Origin: Nitrospinia bacterium
Lineage (GTDB): Bacteria > Nitrospinota > Nitrospinia > Nitrospinales > JAJDAT01
Direction: 5' to 3'
Assembly: GCA_029261715.1 (NCBI GenBank)
Contig: JAJDAT010000012.1
Span: 1 to 64,000, forward strand
Length of the DNA stretch: 64,000 bases
Position 1 is the stretch's first letter. Every line of letters starts with the position of its first letter. Made by a program: the position numbers and the translations under genes. A model generated the notes under the pieces. That model saw nothing but the letters and a program-made list of their open reading frames with translations. It made no database searches and was not told the DNA's origin. Below are positions 8,430 through 16,953 of the stretch, piece by piece.

Positions 8430-8942
8430 GTGATTATCCAAATATTACTCAACCTCCTAATGAGTCTATCGCTCATTCAAACGGCAGAAGCGTGCGATCT
8501 AGTCGCTCCTCCCAAATACGTTACAAACTACGATGGAGACACTATTACCTTCGACGTCCACGGATTACAAGTTGGCGATCAAACTATATCTGGCCGCACA
8601 AACGTTAGGTTGAATGGAATCGACGCTCCAGAAATGCTTCCTCAAGCTAATTGCGAATTCGAAAATCACATGGCTCTCGTCGCTCAACAATTTGTAGAAC
8701 GCGAATTACGAAACGCTTCAGAAATCGAATTAATTGTCCAAAGCAAAGATATCAACGGTCACATATTATCTTATGACCGCGACGAGTTTGGTCATCCTTT
8801 GGTAGATGTAATGATCGACAAACGTAATCTCGCAAACCTGCTTTTAGCCCAAAAACTTGCAGTCAAGTCTCTTAGTCGTTTCGAAGCCTGGTGCGACCCC
8901 GAGTACGTTTTTGAAGAATATCCCAAAAACAAACTTCCATAA
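8430..8942 (+). CDS. Exported thermonuclease-like (SNase) protein with R-to-H change
   Basis: A 170-residue protein with a GTG start and a good agagga ribosome site. A signal peptide ends at about AEA (residue 21). The SNase fold is visible: YDGDTITF, RLNGIDAPE (residues equivalent to Arg35, Asp40 and Glu43 of staphylococcal nuclease) and LANLLLAQKLA. The third catalytic residue, Arg87 in KYGR of the staphylococcal enzyme, is His here (EFGHPLV). It may still bind nucleic acid, or act with altered efficiency. It is the second secreted nuclease-type protein in 4 kb with an altered catalytic site. Confidence 0.8.
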   Translation: MIIQILLNLLMSLSLIQTAEACDLVAPPKYVTNYDGDTITFDVHGLQVGDQTISGRTNVRLNGIDAPEMLPQANCEFENHMALVAQQFVERELRNASEIELIVQSKDINGHILSYDRDEFGHPLVDVMIDKRNLANLLLAQKLAVKSLSRFEAWCDPEYVFEEYPKNKLP

Positions 8943-9021
8943 TTAGATCCGGCAACTTGATAGCCCCTAATCATTGCGAGCGCTCTCGTTCATTAAACTC
9001 TTATAAAGAAGGATACCTAAA

Positions 9022-9285
9022 ATGATCTACGAATGCCGAGTTTACAAATCTTCTGGAGAGTTAGATCGGGTTATTCCTCCAAAAAATAACGACCAAATTA
9101 TTCAAGAAGCCCGAGCAGAAATGTTAAACACTGACAAGAATTATTTTAGCGTCACTTCTTCTGCGCCCGAAGGATTTAAATTCGACCCTCAACGTTTAAG
9201 AAATTCTATGCGTCGAGGATACGAAAAATCCGCAGAGATAAGAAAACAAAAAAAGGAAGCCGAGAAGCAAAACAAAACAAAATAA
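9022..9285 (+). CDS. Hypothetical 87-residue basic protein
   Basis: A clear ribosome site (aagga, 8 bases upstream) precedes this ATG. The protein is cytosolic. It has an N-terminal beta-like part (MIYECRVYKSSGELDRVI) and a Lys/Arg-rich C-terminal helix (EIRKQKKEAEKQNK) that could bind nucleic acid. No family is recognised. It follows the thermonuclease-like gene in the same direction and may be cotranscribed. Confidence 0.6.
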   Translation: MIYECRVYKSSGELDRVIPPKNNDQIIQEARAEMLNTDKNYFSVTSSAPEGFKFDPQRLRNSMRRGYEKSAEIRKQKKEAEKQNKTK

Positions 9286-9625
9286 CTTCATACATTGTTT
9301 TCCTTATCCACAATCCAATAAAAGAATCTCTACAGTTTTGACTTTGCTATGATCCTAACTTTCAAGACAAAGTCTAGGTAATAGGAAACCGGTAAAACAC
9401 CCATTATTAAAGTTTTGTCAAATGTTCAATTCTTGGACAAACCTCACGCAAACGGGTTTCAATATGCATTCATCTATTTATCTAAATTATTTACCTTGAA
9501 ATTAGAACAGTATTCGGTTTAACCTAAATATAGGTAGTCGCAATATAACATTCATAAATTCAAAGGAGATTTTTTCTAAGATTTTGAGTTAACTCGTTTG
9601 CAAACTTAATTCGATGGAGGTTGCA
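9286..9625 (+). other. AT-rich intergenic region
   Basis: About 340 bases without a credible frame. It ends with a strong ggagg ribosome site for the gene at 9626. No repeat or terminator was recognised. Confidence 0.5.
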
Positions 9626-10312
9626 ATGCCTATTGAATTTATTCATATGGACTCAGAAGAAACAGAAACAACAGAATCTTTCTTTTCCAACCAACTAATC
9701 AAAGCGAGGATTAAAAGCGAAAATCACTCCAATCAGAATTACGACCCCATATTCAATGAAAATCGCTCCGAAGAGTGGAATGAAAATCACTGGCACGATA
9801 TCAAACAAAATAACCTGAATTACGACGAAGACGTCAACCAATACATCACTCTCACCCTTGCCGGCATGGCAACTCCCAAAAATCTCTCCTTAACAAACCA
9901 ATATGTAGTTGGTATTGAATCAGACGTAGGACAAATCGCAATCAACCTCGATCAGAAATCGCAAAAATATAATTTATATAGGGTAAACGCTGATTTTTTG
10001 CTTTTCCACCTAGGGCTCTTTAGCAAAGAAAGTAACATTTTAGGCGACGCCTACTTTGATAAAGGAGAATCCTATTATCACTATGCCGCAAGTAGTTTAA
10101 AAGCAGCACATGGCGGGCAATCCGGCTTATCAGACGTATTGGAAAAGCTGTCTACTAAATTTGGAACCTATGTAGAAGTTTTACGTTGTATGAAAAACCA
10201 GTCAGAAAACTTTTTCAGTTTCCATTTCAGCTTTTCAAATGATGAGATTCAAAACTTTCAGGAACAACTGACCGACATATGTAAAATCCGAAAAGAGATG
10301 GGGGCAAGTTGA
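9626..10312 (+). CDS. Hypothetical 228-residue protein
   Basis: The start is set at 9626 because the upstream ATG (9614) forms part of ATGGAGG, which supplies the ribosome site. The N-terminal quarter is polar and Asn/Glu-rich (NENRSEEWNENHWHD) and probably disordered. The rest is mixed alpha/beta (QYITLTLAGMATP, IGDAYFDKGESYYHYAASSLKAAHGG). There is no signal peptide or membrane segment. No family is recognised. It stands alone, converging with the CDF transporter gene. Confidence 0.65.
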   Translation: MPIEFIHMDSEETETTESFFSNQLIKARIKSENHSNQNYDPIFNENRSEEWNENHWHDIKQNNLNYDEDVNQYITLTLAGMATPKNLSLTNQYVVGIESDVGQIAINLDQKSQKYNLYRVNADFLLFHLGLFSKESNILGDAYFDKGESYYHYAASSLKAAHGGQSGLSDVLEKLSTKFGTYVEVLRCMKNQSENFFSFHFSFSNDEIQNFQEQLTDICKIRKEMGAS

Positions 10313-10341
10313 AATAGAGGGAAATCATTGGCAAAAACTCA

Positions 10342-11223
10342 TTAGTCCCCGTTGCTATGTGGTTCGATGTGAATCGAAACGTCGTTGATATTAAGTTTTT
10401 CCTCCAACAACTTTTCGATTTCGTCCGCGATGGCATGCGATTCGGAAATGGTTAAATGAGGGTCTACATACACCACCATATCAACAGCGCGCGCAGAACC
10501 AATCCAACGCGATCGCACACGGTCCACCTTACGCAATCCTGAAACGCCTTTTACAACTTGGACGATTTCATCAGGCTCAATGGCAATACTGTCCACTAAT
10601 ACCGGGATGGCTTTTTTGAATAAACCAAACGCTAAATAAAGAACTAACCCAGCAACGCCTAAAGCGCAAACCGTATCCAACAAAGGGTATCCCATAACCG
10701 ACAATTGCCACCCAACGATAACCACTACGGTGGTGAGAGAATCCGCAAAAGTATGTGCCGCATCGGCCAACAGCAAATCTGATTTCAGTTTTTTTGCCCA
10801 TGCCCTCTCCCAGGCGGCGATACCAATATTTGTAATTAACACCACAAACATGAGCCCCAATGCAATAGGGTCGGTCGCTATTTCAGTTTGTTCTCTACGG
10901 ATAGCATGTAGAGACAATTCAAAAGCTAAAGCTGTCAACAGAGTCGCTAAACCAAGTACCGCCAAAGTTTCGAACTTTTGATGTCCGTAAGGATGCTCTC
11001 GATCGGCAGGTTGGCTAGAAATTTTAGCAATAAACCACGCGACAACATTGTTAGCAACATCCGTTAAAGAATGAATAGCATCGCCTAAAATAGCCATAGA
11101 ACCAGTAGAAAACCCAACAAACGTTTTCACCAATAGGATGAAAAAGTTTGCGGAACCTTCTATAAAAATAACCCGCCGAATTTGCTTATCGCGATCAGAA
11201 CTTTCTTGCATAAAACTTCCCAT
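10342..11223 (-). CDS. Cation diffusion facilitator (CDF) metal exporter
   Basis: A 293-residue inner-membrane protein with about six transmembrane helices and a C-terminal cytoplasmic dimerisation domain (ZT_dimer, from about 205). The metal-site motifs are present: HSLTDVANN on TM2 (residues about 47-55), HPYGHQKFE in the loop, and HTFADS on TM5. The family exports divalent metals (Zn, Fe, Co, Mn, Cd) by proton antiport. The two His-x3-Asp sites leave the metal open. No metal-responsive regulator or riboswitch was recognised upstream. Confidence 0.95.
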   Translation of the reverse strand: MGSFMQESSDRDKQIRRVIFIEGSANFFILLVKTFVGFSTGSMAILGDAIHSLTDVANNVVAWFIAKISSQPADREHPYGHQKFETLAVLGLATLLTALAFELSLHAIRREQTEIATDPIALGLMFVVLITNIGIAAWERAWAKKLKSDLLLADAAHTFADSLTTVVVIVGWQLSVMGYPLLDTVCALGVAGLVLYLAFGLFKKAIPVLVDSIAIEPDEIVQVVKGVSGLRKVDRVRSRWIGSARAVDMVVYVDPHLTISESHAIADEIEKLLEEKLNINDVSIHIEPHSNGD

Positions 11224-12077
11224 TTCGACTTGCTTTTAATATCGTTTTCTTCATAACTTTGAAAATCACGAAACATTTCCAGCCCCCTCCATTATAGTTG
11301 GAAAATGCATCCTTTAATCATTTCAAAACCAATTATTTAATATTCTATTAAATAAAGCTTCGCTCTCCTTAAACGTCAACCCATTTACAACATTTAACAT
11401 AAAATGTACGCGCTATAAGTTTTATCGAGAGCAAAAAACAAGCCAATTCCTCTGCGAAACACTAAAGTTTATCTTGGCAACAAAAAATATTTGAATTCGG
11501 GGAAGTTATATTTAAAAAAATATTTTTATTAGAGGTTATAAAAAACTGAATCGCATAGGAATAATGAAAAACGTCAAAAAAAATTTATCTAAGCGTCATT
11601 TTTCTCATCCTTAAAAATCAATGTAAGAGGTATTTTTATACTTGAAAAAAATTGAAAGATCCAAAACCTAGTAAAGAAGTTAACGATCAGTCAAACGCAT
11701 TTCCTGATTTATTCAGTAGAGGATATTTCATAAACCGGTTTACGTTTGATCAGTTTATCTTAAGGAGCTCGAAAGTTTATTCAAAGCGTTATGTATTAGC
11801 ATTTTATGTCTTTAAGAATGTCATCCAGAAGCTATCCTTTCGACTTTGCTCAGTATGGTCGCCCTAGTGATGAAGGATCTCGCCTCAATTTAATAAAATT
11901 AGCTCCTTGTTCTTTAGAGGTCAAAGATTGGATCATCAAATAAGTAAAATATTCCAATAAATTAAAGCTCATTTCTGTCAAACACCACCACCTTCAATCA
12001 TTTTTTCACTTACCAAAAGCCAATATCCGTAGTATCATTTTTGCTCCCAAAATGAAATTATTCGGAGATTTTGCGTT
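11224..12077. other. 850-base intergenic region with one dispersed repeat
   Basis: No credible gene lies between the CDF start and the TPR gene. The only recognisable element is a degenerate copy of the GTCATCC...GAAGGATCT dispersed repeat at 11820-11900. Confidence 0.5.
11820..11900 (+). repeat. Dispersed repeat, copy 1 (GTCATCC...GAAGGATCT type)
   Basis: The element begins gtcatcc, contains gctcagtatgg, and ends gaaggatctcgcctcaatttaataaaatt in shared order with the copies near 38.4-38.6 kb. Elements of this kind (GTCATCCTGAG...GAAGGATCT) are common intergenic REP-like repeats in diverse bacteria. This copy is degenerate. Confidence 0.6.
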
Positions 12078-14453
12078 GTGAAAAACTACATCACCATTAC
12101 AGTGTTGTTTATATCGATTTTTATTGGCCCGTCATTTTTTCCAAATCCGGCGGCGGCCTTGGAAGACACCGCTAGTATCGCTAGCAGGGTCTCACAGCTA
12201 AAAAGCCTTATCATTAAGGAGCCTAATAACGCTCAGGCCTATGAGGAATTAGGGGAAGCTTATTCCAACCTTAAACGCGATCAAAATGCCATCAACGCTT
12301 ACAAGAAAGCCGTTGAATTAAGCCCAAAAAACTCTGACAACTACCACAATTTAAGTCTCCTTTATAGCATTCTAAAAGATTACCCAGAAGCAATTCGCTA
12401 CGAAAAAGAAACGCTACGGCTAGCGCCATATAACAGTCAAGCTCATATGTTTTTGGGCTTTCTATATAATAAAATCAGCGAATTCTCTAAAGCGGTCGCT
12501 TCACTTCAGGAAGCGATAAAACTAAACCCGCACGAAGTGGAAACCCATTATCAACTGGGAGACGCTTATACTGGCTTAAACGACCGCGACAATGCGATGG
12601 CAGCTTACAAACAAGCCATCAAAGTAAAACCTGACCACATAAATTCGATATATCGTATTGGAATTCTTTATCAATACAAAAAATCTTACGCCGAAGCTAT
12701 CGCCCAATTCGAGAAAGTCGCAGAAATCGAACCTGACGATTGGGAACCTTTTCATCACCTTGGAATGGTTTATGGAGCAAGCCTGAATTTCCCAAAAGCA
12801 ATTGAGTATTTCAAAACTTCTATTGATAAAGGCTCACAGGATAGTAGAACTTTTTCTTTGTTAGGACTTCTTTACCAAGAGATAAAAAACTTTAAAGACG
12901 CTATCGGACCTTTAAAAAAAGCGATTGAACTCAACCCAAGCGACGCCGAAACAACGTGGAACTTAGCGGAATCCTATGCCAGAACGCACGATCTGCAATC
13001 AGCTTATAAATATGGGAGACAAGCAAAAAGGATTTTTCAAAACCAAGGTAACGATCAAAAAGTCAAAAGCCTTACCAAGTATCTTGCGTTGCTCCAAGAA
13101 GAGGTCGAAGCGCAAGGCGGACAAATTGTCGAGATAGACGAAGAATCTTTCCAATTAGCGGAACAAGATTCTGCATCCAAAGCCAATATTGTCGCTCCTG
13201 CTCCTCCGCAATCTCCTCGCGAAGAGCCTGAAAATGCAGATTATTATTTAAAACTGGCCAAAGAGTTCGATAAGAAAAAAGATTACCAAAAAGCCATCGA
13301 AAACTTTCGAAAAGCCTTAGACATAAATCCTATACTCTCCGACACATATTACAATTTAGCTGGAGATTATTTTATTCTGAATGATTTTGAAAACGCTAAA
13401 CAAACTTATTTTAGAGCGATAGAGGCATTCCCTAACGATGGGGGGTTATATGCCAATTTAGGATTCCTCTACGAAAAAATTGGAAAATTTGAAGACGCGC
13501 TGAAACTGTTTCAAAAAGCAGAAGAACTTTTTAAGAATCAAAATTACCAAGAGGGACTAGACCAAATTGCTGGAGAACTTCAATTATTAAAAGAAAAAGT
13601 TGCCAAACTAAATAAAAAAATCCCCAACAGCGATAATCAACCGCAAATTTCTTTTAAAATGTCTAACCTAAATTCATCTAAAGATATAAAGACGATCCAA
13701 GCAGAGATGAACAAACTGCCAAAAGATATAAATTTACTTAAAAAACTCATCGAAAAACAACCAAGCATAATCACCTATTTTAGATTAGGAAACGCTTATA
13801 TTAAACTGAATAGCTACCCTGAAGCGCTTAAAGCCTTTGAATCTGCAGTAGCTCTGGAACCAAACAATCCTAATACTCACTTTTATTTAGGAGCCCACTT
13901 TATTTTTGACCGCTCCGATTATAAAAGAGGAAGACCTCATTTAGAAAAAACGCTGGACCTGGCCCCTAACCATCTCTCTGGGATTACCTTACTTGGGGAT
14001 TCCTATATAAAGACCAAAGACTATATAATGGCTCTCACCTATTATGATAAAGCGGTGGAACTAGATCCCAATGAGCAATTTTATTTGTTAGCTTTGGGGG
14101 ATGTATACCGAGGAATGAAAATCTATAAAAAGTCTATTGAGTATTATGAAAAAGCCCTCCAATTTGACAATCAGTCGCATTCGATCATTTCACAAATCGC
14201 CGTTTGTTATGTTTTTTTAGAAGAATTCGATAAATCCATCAATTTATTCAAAAAAGCTATAGAGATAGCTCCCGAAAACTGGAAGTATTATTACGCACTT
14301 TCATTTTCATATAGAGGCCTTAAGGATATCGAAAATGCATTTTTCTACGCTAAAAAATCTAAAGAATTAATTACGGCAGAAAAAGCTACCGCCCAACAAC
14401 GCACAAAGGTTGAGAATAATTACAACGTCTTAAAAAAGAAGTTGAAAAATTAA
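12078..14453 (+). CDS. Exported TPR-repeat protein, 3' end frameshifted
   Basis: A 791-residue protein with a GTG start, a ggag ribosome site and a signal peptide (FFPNPAAALE, cut near residue 28). The rest is a series of about 15 classical 34-residue TPRs (for example QAYEELGEAYSNLKRDQNAI, AIKVKPDHINSIYRIGILY). Two blocks are separated by a linker at about 330-385 and another at about 510-560. TPRs are protein-docking scaffolds, so it is probably a periplasmic or outer-membrane assembly partner. The frame ends at TAA 14451, just after A AAA AAG (14432-14438). In the -1 frame protein-like sequence continues, so the gene was once longer or is frameshifted during translation. Confidence 0.85.
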   Translation: MKNYITITVLFISIFIGPSFFPNPAAALEDTASIASRVSQLKSLIIKEPNNAQAYEELGEAYSNLKRDQNAINAYKKAVELSPKNSDNYHNLSLLYSILKDYPEAIRYEKETLRLAPYNSQAHMFLGFLYNKISEFSKAVASLQEAIKLNPHEVETHYQLGDAYTGLNDRDNAMAAYKQAIKVKPDHINSIYRIGILYQYKKSYAEAIAQFEKVAEIEPDDWEPFHHLGMVYGASLNFPKAIEYFKTSIDKGSQDSRTFSLLGLLYQEIKNFKDAIGPLKKAIELNPSDAETTWNLAESYARTHDLQSAYKYGRQAKRIFQNQGNDQKVKSLTKYLALLQEEVEAQGGQIVEIDEESFQLAEQDSASKANIVAPAPPQSPREEPENADYYLKLAKEFDKKKDYQKAIENFRKALDINPILSDTYYNLAGDYFILNDFENAKQTYFRAIEAFPNDGGLYANLGFLYEKIGKFEDALKLFQKAEELFKNQNYQEGLDQIAGELQLLKEKVAKLNKKIPNSDNQPQISFKMSNLNSSKDIKTIQAEMNKLPKDINLLKKLIEKQPSIITYFRLGNAYIKLNSYPEALKAFESAVALEPNNPNTHFYLGAHFIFDRSDYKRGRPHLEKTLDLAPNHLSGITLLGDSYIKTKDYIMALTYYDKAVELDPNEQFYLLALGDVYRGMKIYKKSIEYYEKALQFDNQSHSIISQIAVCYVFLEEFDKSINLFKKAIEIAPENWKYYYALSFSYRGLKDIENAFFYAKKSKELITAEKATAQQRTKVENNYNVLKKKLKN
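14432..14438 (+). other. A AAA AAG heptamer, possible -1 frameshift site
   Basis: In the zero frame of the TPR gene this is exactly X XXY YYZ (tta-aaa-aag), the slippery sequence used by E. coli dnaX. A -1 slip would continue as NVLKKEVEKLRKQASPDSPKPF for about 40 residues. No stable downstream pseudoknot was identified. A one-base homopolymer error or mutation would look the same. Confidence 0.4.
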
Positions 14454-14712
14454 GAAAACAAGCTTCCCCAGACAGTCCTAAACCTTTCAATTTAAATTTA
14501 TATAAAGAATTTGAATCTATTCAAGAAGCAGTGAAAAAATTACCTAAAATATTGATACGGTAAAAAATTTAACTGGAGAAACCTCCGGCATAACCTCCTA
14601 TTTTAAGCTGAGAGTCGTCTATAATAATTTAGACAAAAAATATGAAACACACGAAATTGCAACAATAACCAGAGGCTACACCATCTGCATTGAATGTGAA
14701 AACTCGGATTAG
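14438..14712 (+). pseudogene. Out-of-frame remnant of the TPR protein C-terminus
   Basis: In the -1 frame, 14438-14563 continues the TPR protein (EVEKLRKQAS, then FESIQEAVKKLPK). This resembles the protein's own internal linker, KTIQAEMNKLPKDIN. A second shift near 14552 leads to another open stretch ending at TAG 14710 (VKNLTGETSGITSYFKL, EIATITRGYTICIE). Two shifts argue for decay of an ancestral C-terminal extension more than for programmed frameshifting alone. Confidence 0.6.
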
Positions 14713-15167
14713 AAATAATATTTCATTTTCCCACATTCTAAGGCTTCAACACATATCGCTTCAAAACCTTTACTCTCTCTTTATTCTCATACCAACACCT
14801 TACTTACAAATTAAACGTTTTTTATTAAAAAATGTATTAATTAAAAAAAGCTATCTCTAAATTCTAACTTCCGTTTTTACAACCTAAATCTCACATTCAA
14901 TAAACGAAATGAAACATAGCCAAAAACAAAATTTAGGTTTCATGCTAGCTTACCTATTGATTTTGGTATACGAAATGTTATAAAATCCAATCCAATCTAT
15001 TACTTCTCAATCACTCTCTGCTTACTGGCTAAATCTACGGCGGCAAAAGAGTAACGTTAGTAAATAAACCCCAAACGTACAAACAAACCAAGACTAACCG
15101 ATATTTCCGAATACCAAAATATCTACATTCCCCAACAGACTACTTCTTAAAGAAAGGCCCCTTATTT
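14713..15167. other. AT-rich intergenic region
   Basis: About 455 bases with no credible frame, strong hairpin or recognised repeat. A gaaagg ribosome site at its end serves the gene at 15168. Confidence 0.45.
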
Positions 15168-16388
15168 ATGTGGCGAATTGAATCAATCGAAAACCTTACT
15201 ACACCAAATGGACAAGCTTGGGTTTCGGATGGACGCCCCATTAATGCTCGCAGAGGCCCTGCTGGCAATTCATATAAACTCTGGTGCTCCAACTACGGAT
15301 ATCTAACAATTGACGACGTTGGAGAGCAAACTGGAGGCCCTCATCATTCGGCTTTAGAAATTGAAGGACAACGATATTGGTACGATGGAGAAGGGGCTTT
15401 AAACTTTACCTTTAGATCTGATCGGACTTTCTCGTTAATTGGCAATGAGAATCAAATTGATGGTCATATGAATCCTTCGCCAGTAGTTTCAAATAAAAAT
15501 ATCGGTTTATTCAAAGAAATGATGGAACAAAAGCTAATTCCCTATCAAAAAATCCCAGACGATCCAGGAAAAACGTTCCAAGAACTTAAGGAATTAGGAA
15601 AACAGTTTTTTCCTACGACCGCCTATAGCTTCGAACTAGCTATGGCCATATATGATTGGACGACCGCATGCTTTTTCAGAATCGATTTATTTTCCTACTT
15701 TGTTTATACAAAGATTGAAGGAATTCCAATTGATAAAGACAGCATCGCCAATTTGATTTGGTCGGCCAATTGGCTTCCCTACACCGCACATAACCAATAC
15801 TTCATGAAATCTTTAATGATGAAGCCAGCTGACTCCCTAGAAAGCGTTCAAGCTCAACTGGAAAAACAAGCTCCTAAATTGATTGAATACAATCGAGCCG
15901 AAGAGGAAATAATTACTCAAGCGGTAATGAATTTACCACGCGTATTGGTCGCAGAAAAACCGGTCCTTTATCATGGCGGCCCGGATATATCTACGATGGC
16001 AAAAGATCAGTTCAGCGCTCAGTTTCAACAATTACCGACGAATAGAGGCCCCGTAGGTAAGAAACTTCAACTTAACTTTGAAGAAGCGCTCAATACAATC
16101 TTACGTCCTGAAAGCGTCATAACTAAAAAAGGATTCTGGTCATTTACAGATTCAATGAAGGATGCGGTACATTATTCCAATGGAATCATTATTAAAGTCC
16201 TTCCACCTCAAAACTCGGAATATTGGCCAAACGTAGCCTACATCACTCCACTATCAGATGGACCAGAAAAAACGGAATATCTATTCGTGCCAGGAACGAG
16301 TTTTAAAATCTATTCACATAATTGGATTGAAGAAGAAGGTAAAAATCTACTCTTGCTAACTCTAATTTTGCAAGACAAACCGATTTAA
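15168..16388 (+). CDS. Probable ADP-ribosyltransferase (toxin-like)
   Basis: A 406-residue protein without a signal peptide. The last 140 residues carry ADP-ribosyltransferase landmarks in the right order. LYHGG (His269) sits at the NAD-binding strand, FWSFTDS...AVHYS (about 323-337) is in the place of the STS motif, and KTEYLFVPGTSFKI (Glu370) matches the catalytic-Glu strand that precedes a PGT.F motif in arginine-type enzymes. The residue two before Glu370 is Lys rather than Glu or Gln, so arginine specificity is doubtful. Residues 1-110 form an unassigned beta-rich domain (YRYWYDGEG-like, secreted-effector style) and 120-260 are helical. No immunity gene is obvious. The gene stands alone after decayed sequence. 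The assignment rests on motifs only. Confidence 0.5.
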   Translation: MWRIESIENLTTPNGQAWVSDGRPINARRGPAGNSYKLWCSNYGYLTIDDVGEQTGGPHHSALEIEGQRYWYDGEGALNFTFRSDRTFSLIGNENQIDGHMNPSPVVSNKNIGLFKEMMEQKLIPYQKIPDDPGKTFQELKELGKQFFPTTAYSFELAMAIYDWTTACFFRIDLFSYFVYTKIEGIPIDKDSIANLIWSANWLPYTAHNQYFMKSLMMKPADSLESVQAQLEKQAPKLIEYNRAEEEIITQAVMNLPRVLVAEKPVLYHGGPDISTMAKDQFSAQFQQLPTNRGPVGKKLQLNFEEALNTILRPESVITKKGFWSFTDSMKDAVHYSNGIIIKVLPPQNSEYWPNVAYITPLSDGPEKTEYLFVPGTSFKIYSHNWIEEEGKNLLLLTLILQDKPI

Positions 16389-16451
16389 AAAATACTCCTA
16401 ACCTCATAAAACTTTATGCAATATTCTTGATCGTAAAAAATAAATAGAAAT

Positions 16452-16745
16452 TTAAAAATAGAAGTCTACTAGGATAGATTGAGCGACAAAACCTTGAACT
16501 TTGTCGACGAACTTAAAAGAAGAGCCTTCAAGCTCTTGAGAAATGTCCCGTGCCGTTCCAATAGGTTGACCCGACTCTAAAAACCGAATAAAAAGAAACT
16601 CCCCTTCCGACAAAACATGTGGATAAGAAATATAATCATCTCTCTTCACAATGAGCGTAACCCCACCTGAATCCAAACCGACCGTTTGATCTCCTTCATA
16701 TCTATCCTGATTAACCATCCAAATTTTATAAATAGGAAAAATCGT
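16452..16745 (-). pseudogene. C-terminal fragment of BufC (DUF2063)
   Basis: An open stretch encodes FPIYKIW, VNQ, and then a segment (VTLIVKRDDYISYPHVLSEGEFLFIRFLESGQPIGTA) that fits the DUF2063 C-terminal pattern: YPv..iW.aNQ, then v.v.R.dy.v..l...E..lL..l..G.p...A. An ATG at 16718 could start an 88-residue product, but it has no ribosome site and would lack the whole N-terminal domain. Upstream in the same orientation lies a truncated DUF2282 (BufA1) gene, with no BufB (DUF692) between. The best reading is the remnant of a bufA1-bufB-bufC operon after an internal deletion. Confidence 0.6.
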
Positions 16746-16898
16746 TCATTCCCGCTTTTCCAACACCGTAACATTTTTCCATACCGTCATATTTCATTCC
16801 CATCACGCCCATTTCACCAAAGACTGAACCGCTGATTTCGACAACTCCCAAAGCAATAATTCCCGCAATAGCCGATCGAATTGCTAAATCTTTTTCAT
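16726..16898 (-). pseudogene. Truncated bufferin precursor BufA1 (DUF2282)
   Basis: From ATG 16898 (ggggga ribosome site) the frame must shift one base after MKK to give LAIRSAIAGIIALG (signal peptide), SVFGEM, then GMEKCYGVGKAGMND. This is the hallmark DUF2282 segment around the first core Cys. The sequence then breaks to FSYL-stop, losing the later cysteines and the usual C-terminal lipophilic end. Intact DUF2282 proteins are exported precursors that the DUF692 enzyme BufB and its partner BufC modify to copper-binding bufferins. The A run after ATG has one base too few, and the 3' end is fused to bufC sequence. Confidence 0.65.
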
Positions 16899-16953
16899 AA
16901 AGCTCTCCCCCAAAAAAAATAGAACTAATTAGAAAACCAGCTCCTAAATATAG

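Noticed and set aside
11652-11867. A 71-codon frame in the region before the TPR gene
   Set aside because: It runs through the dispersed repeat and has no ribosome site.
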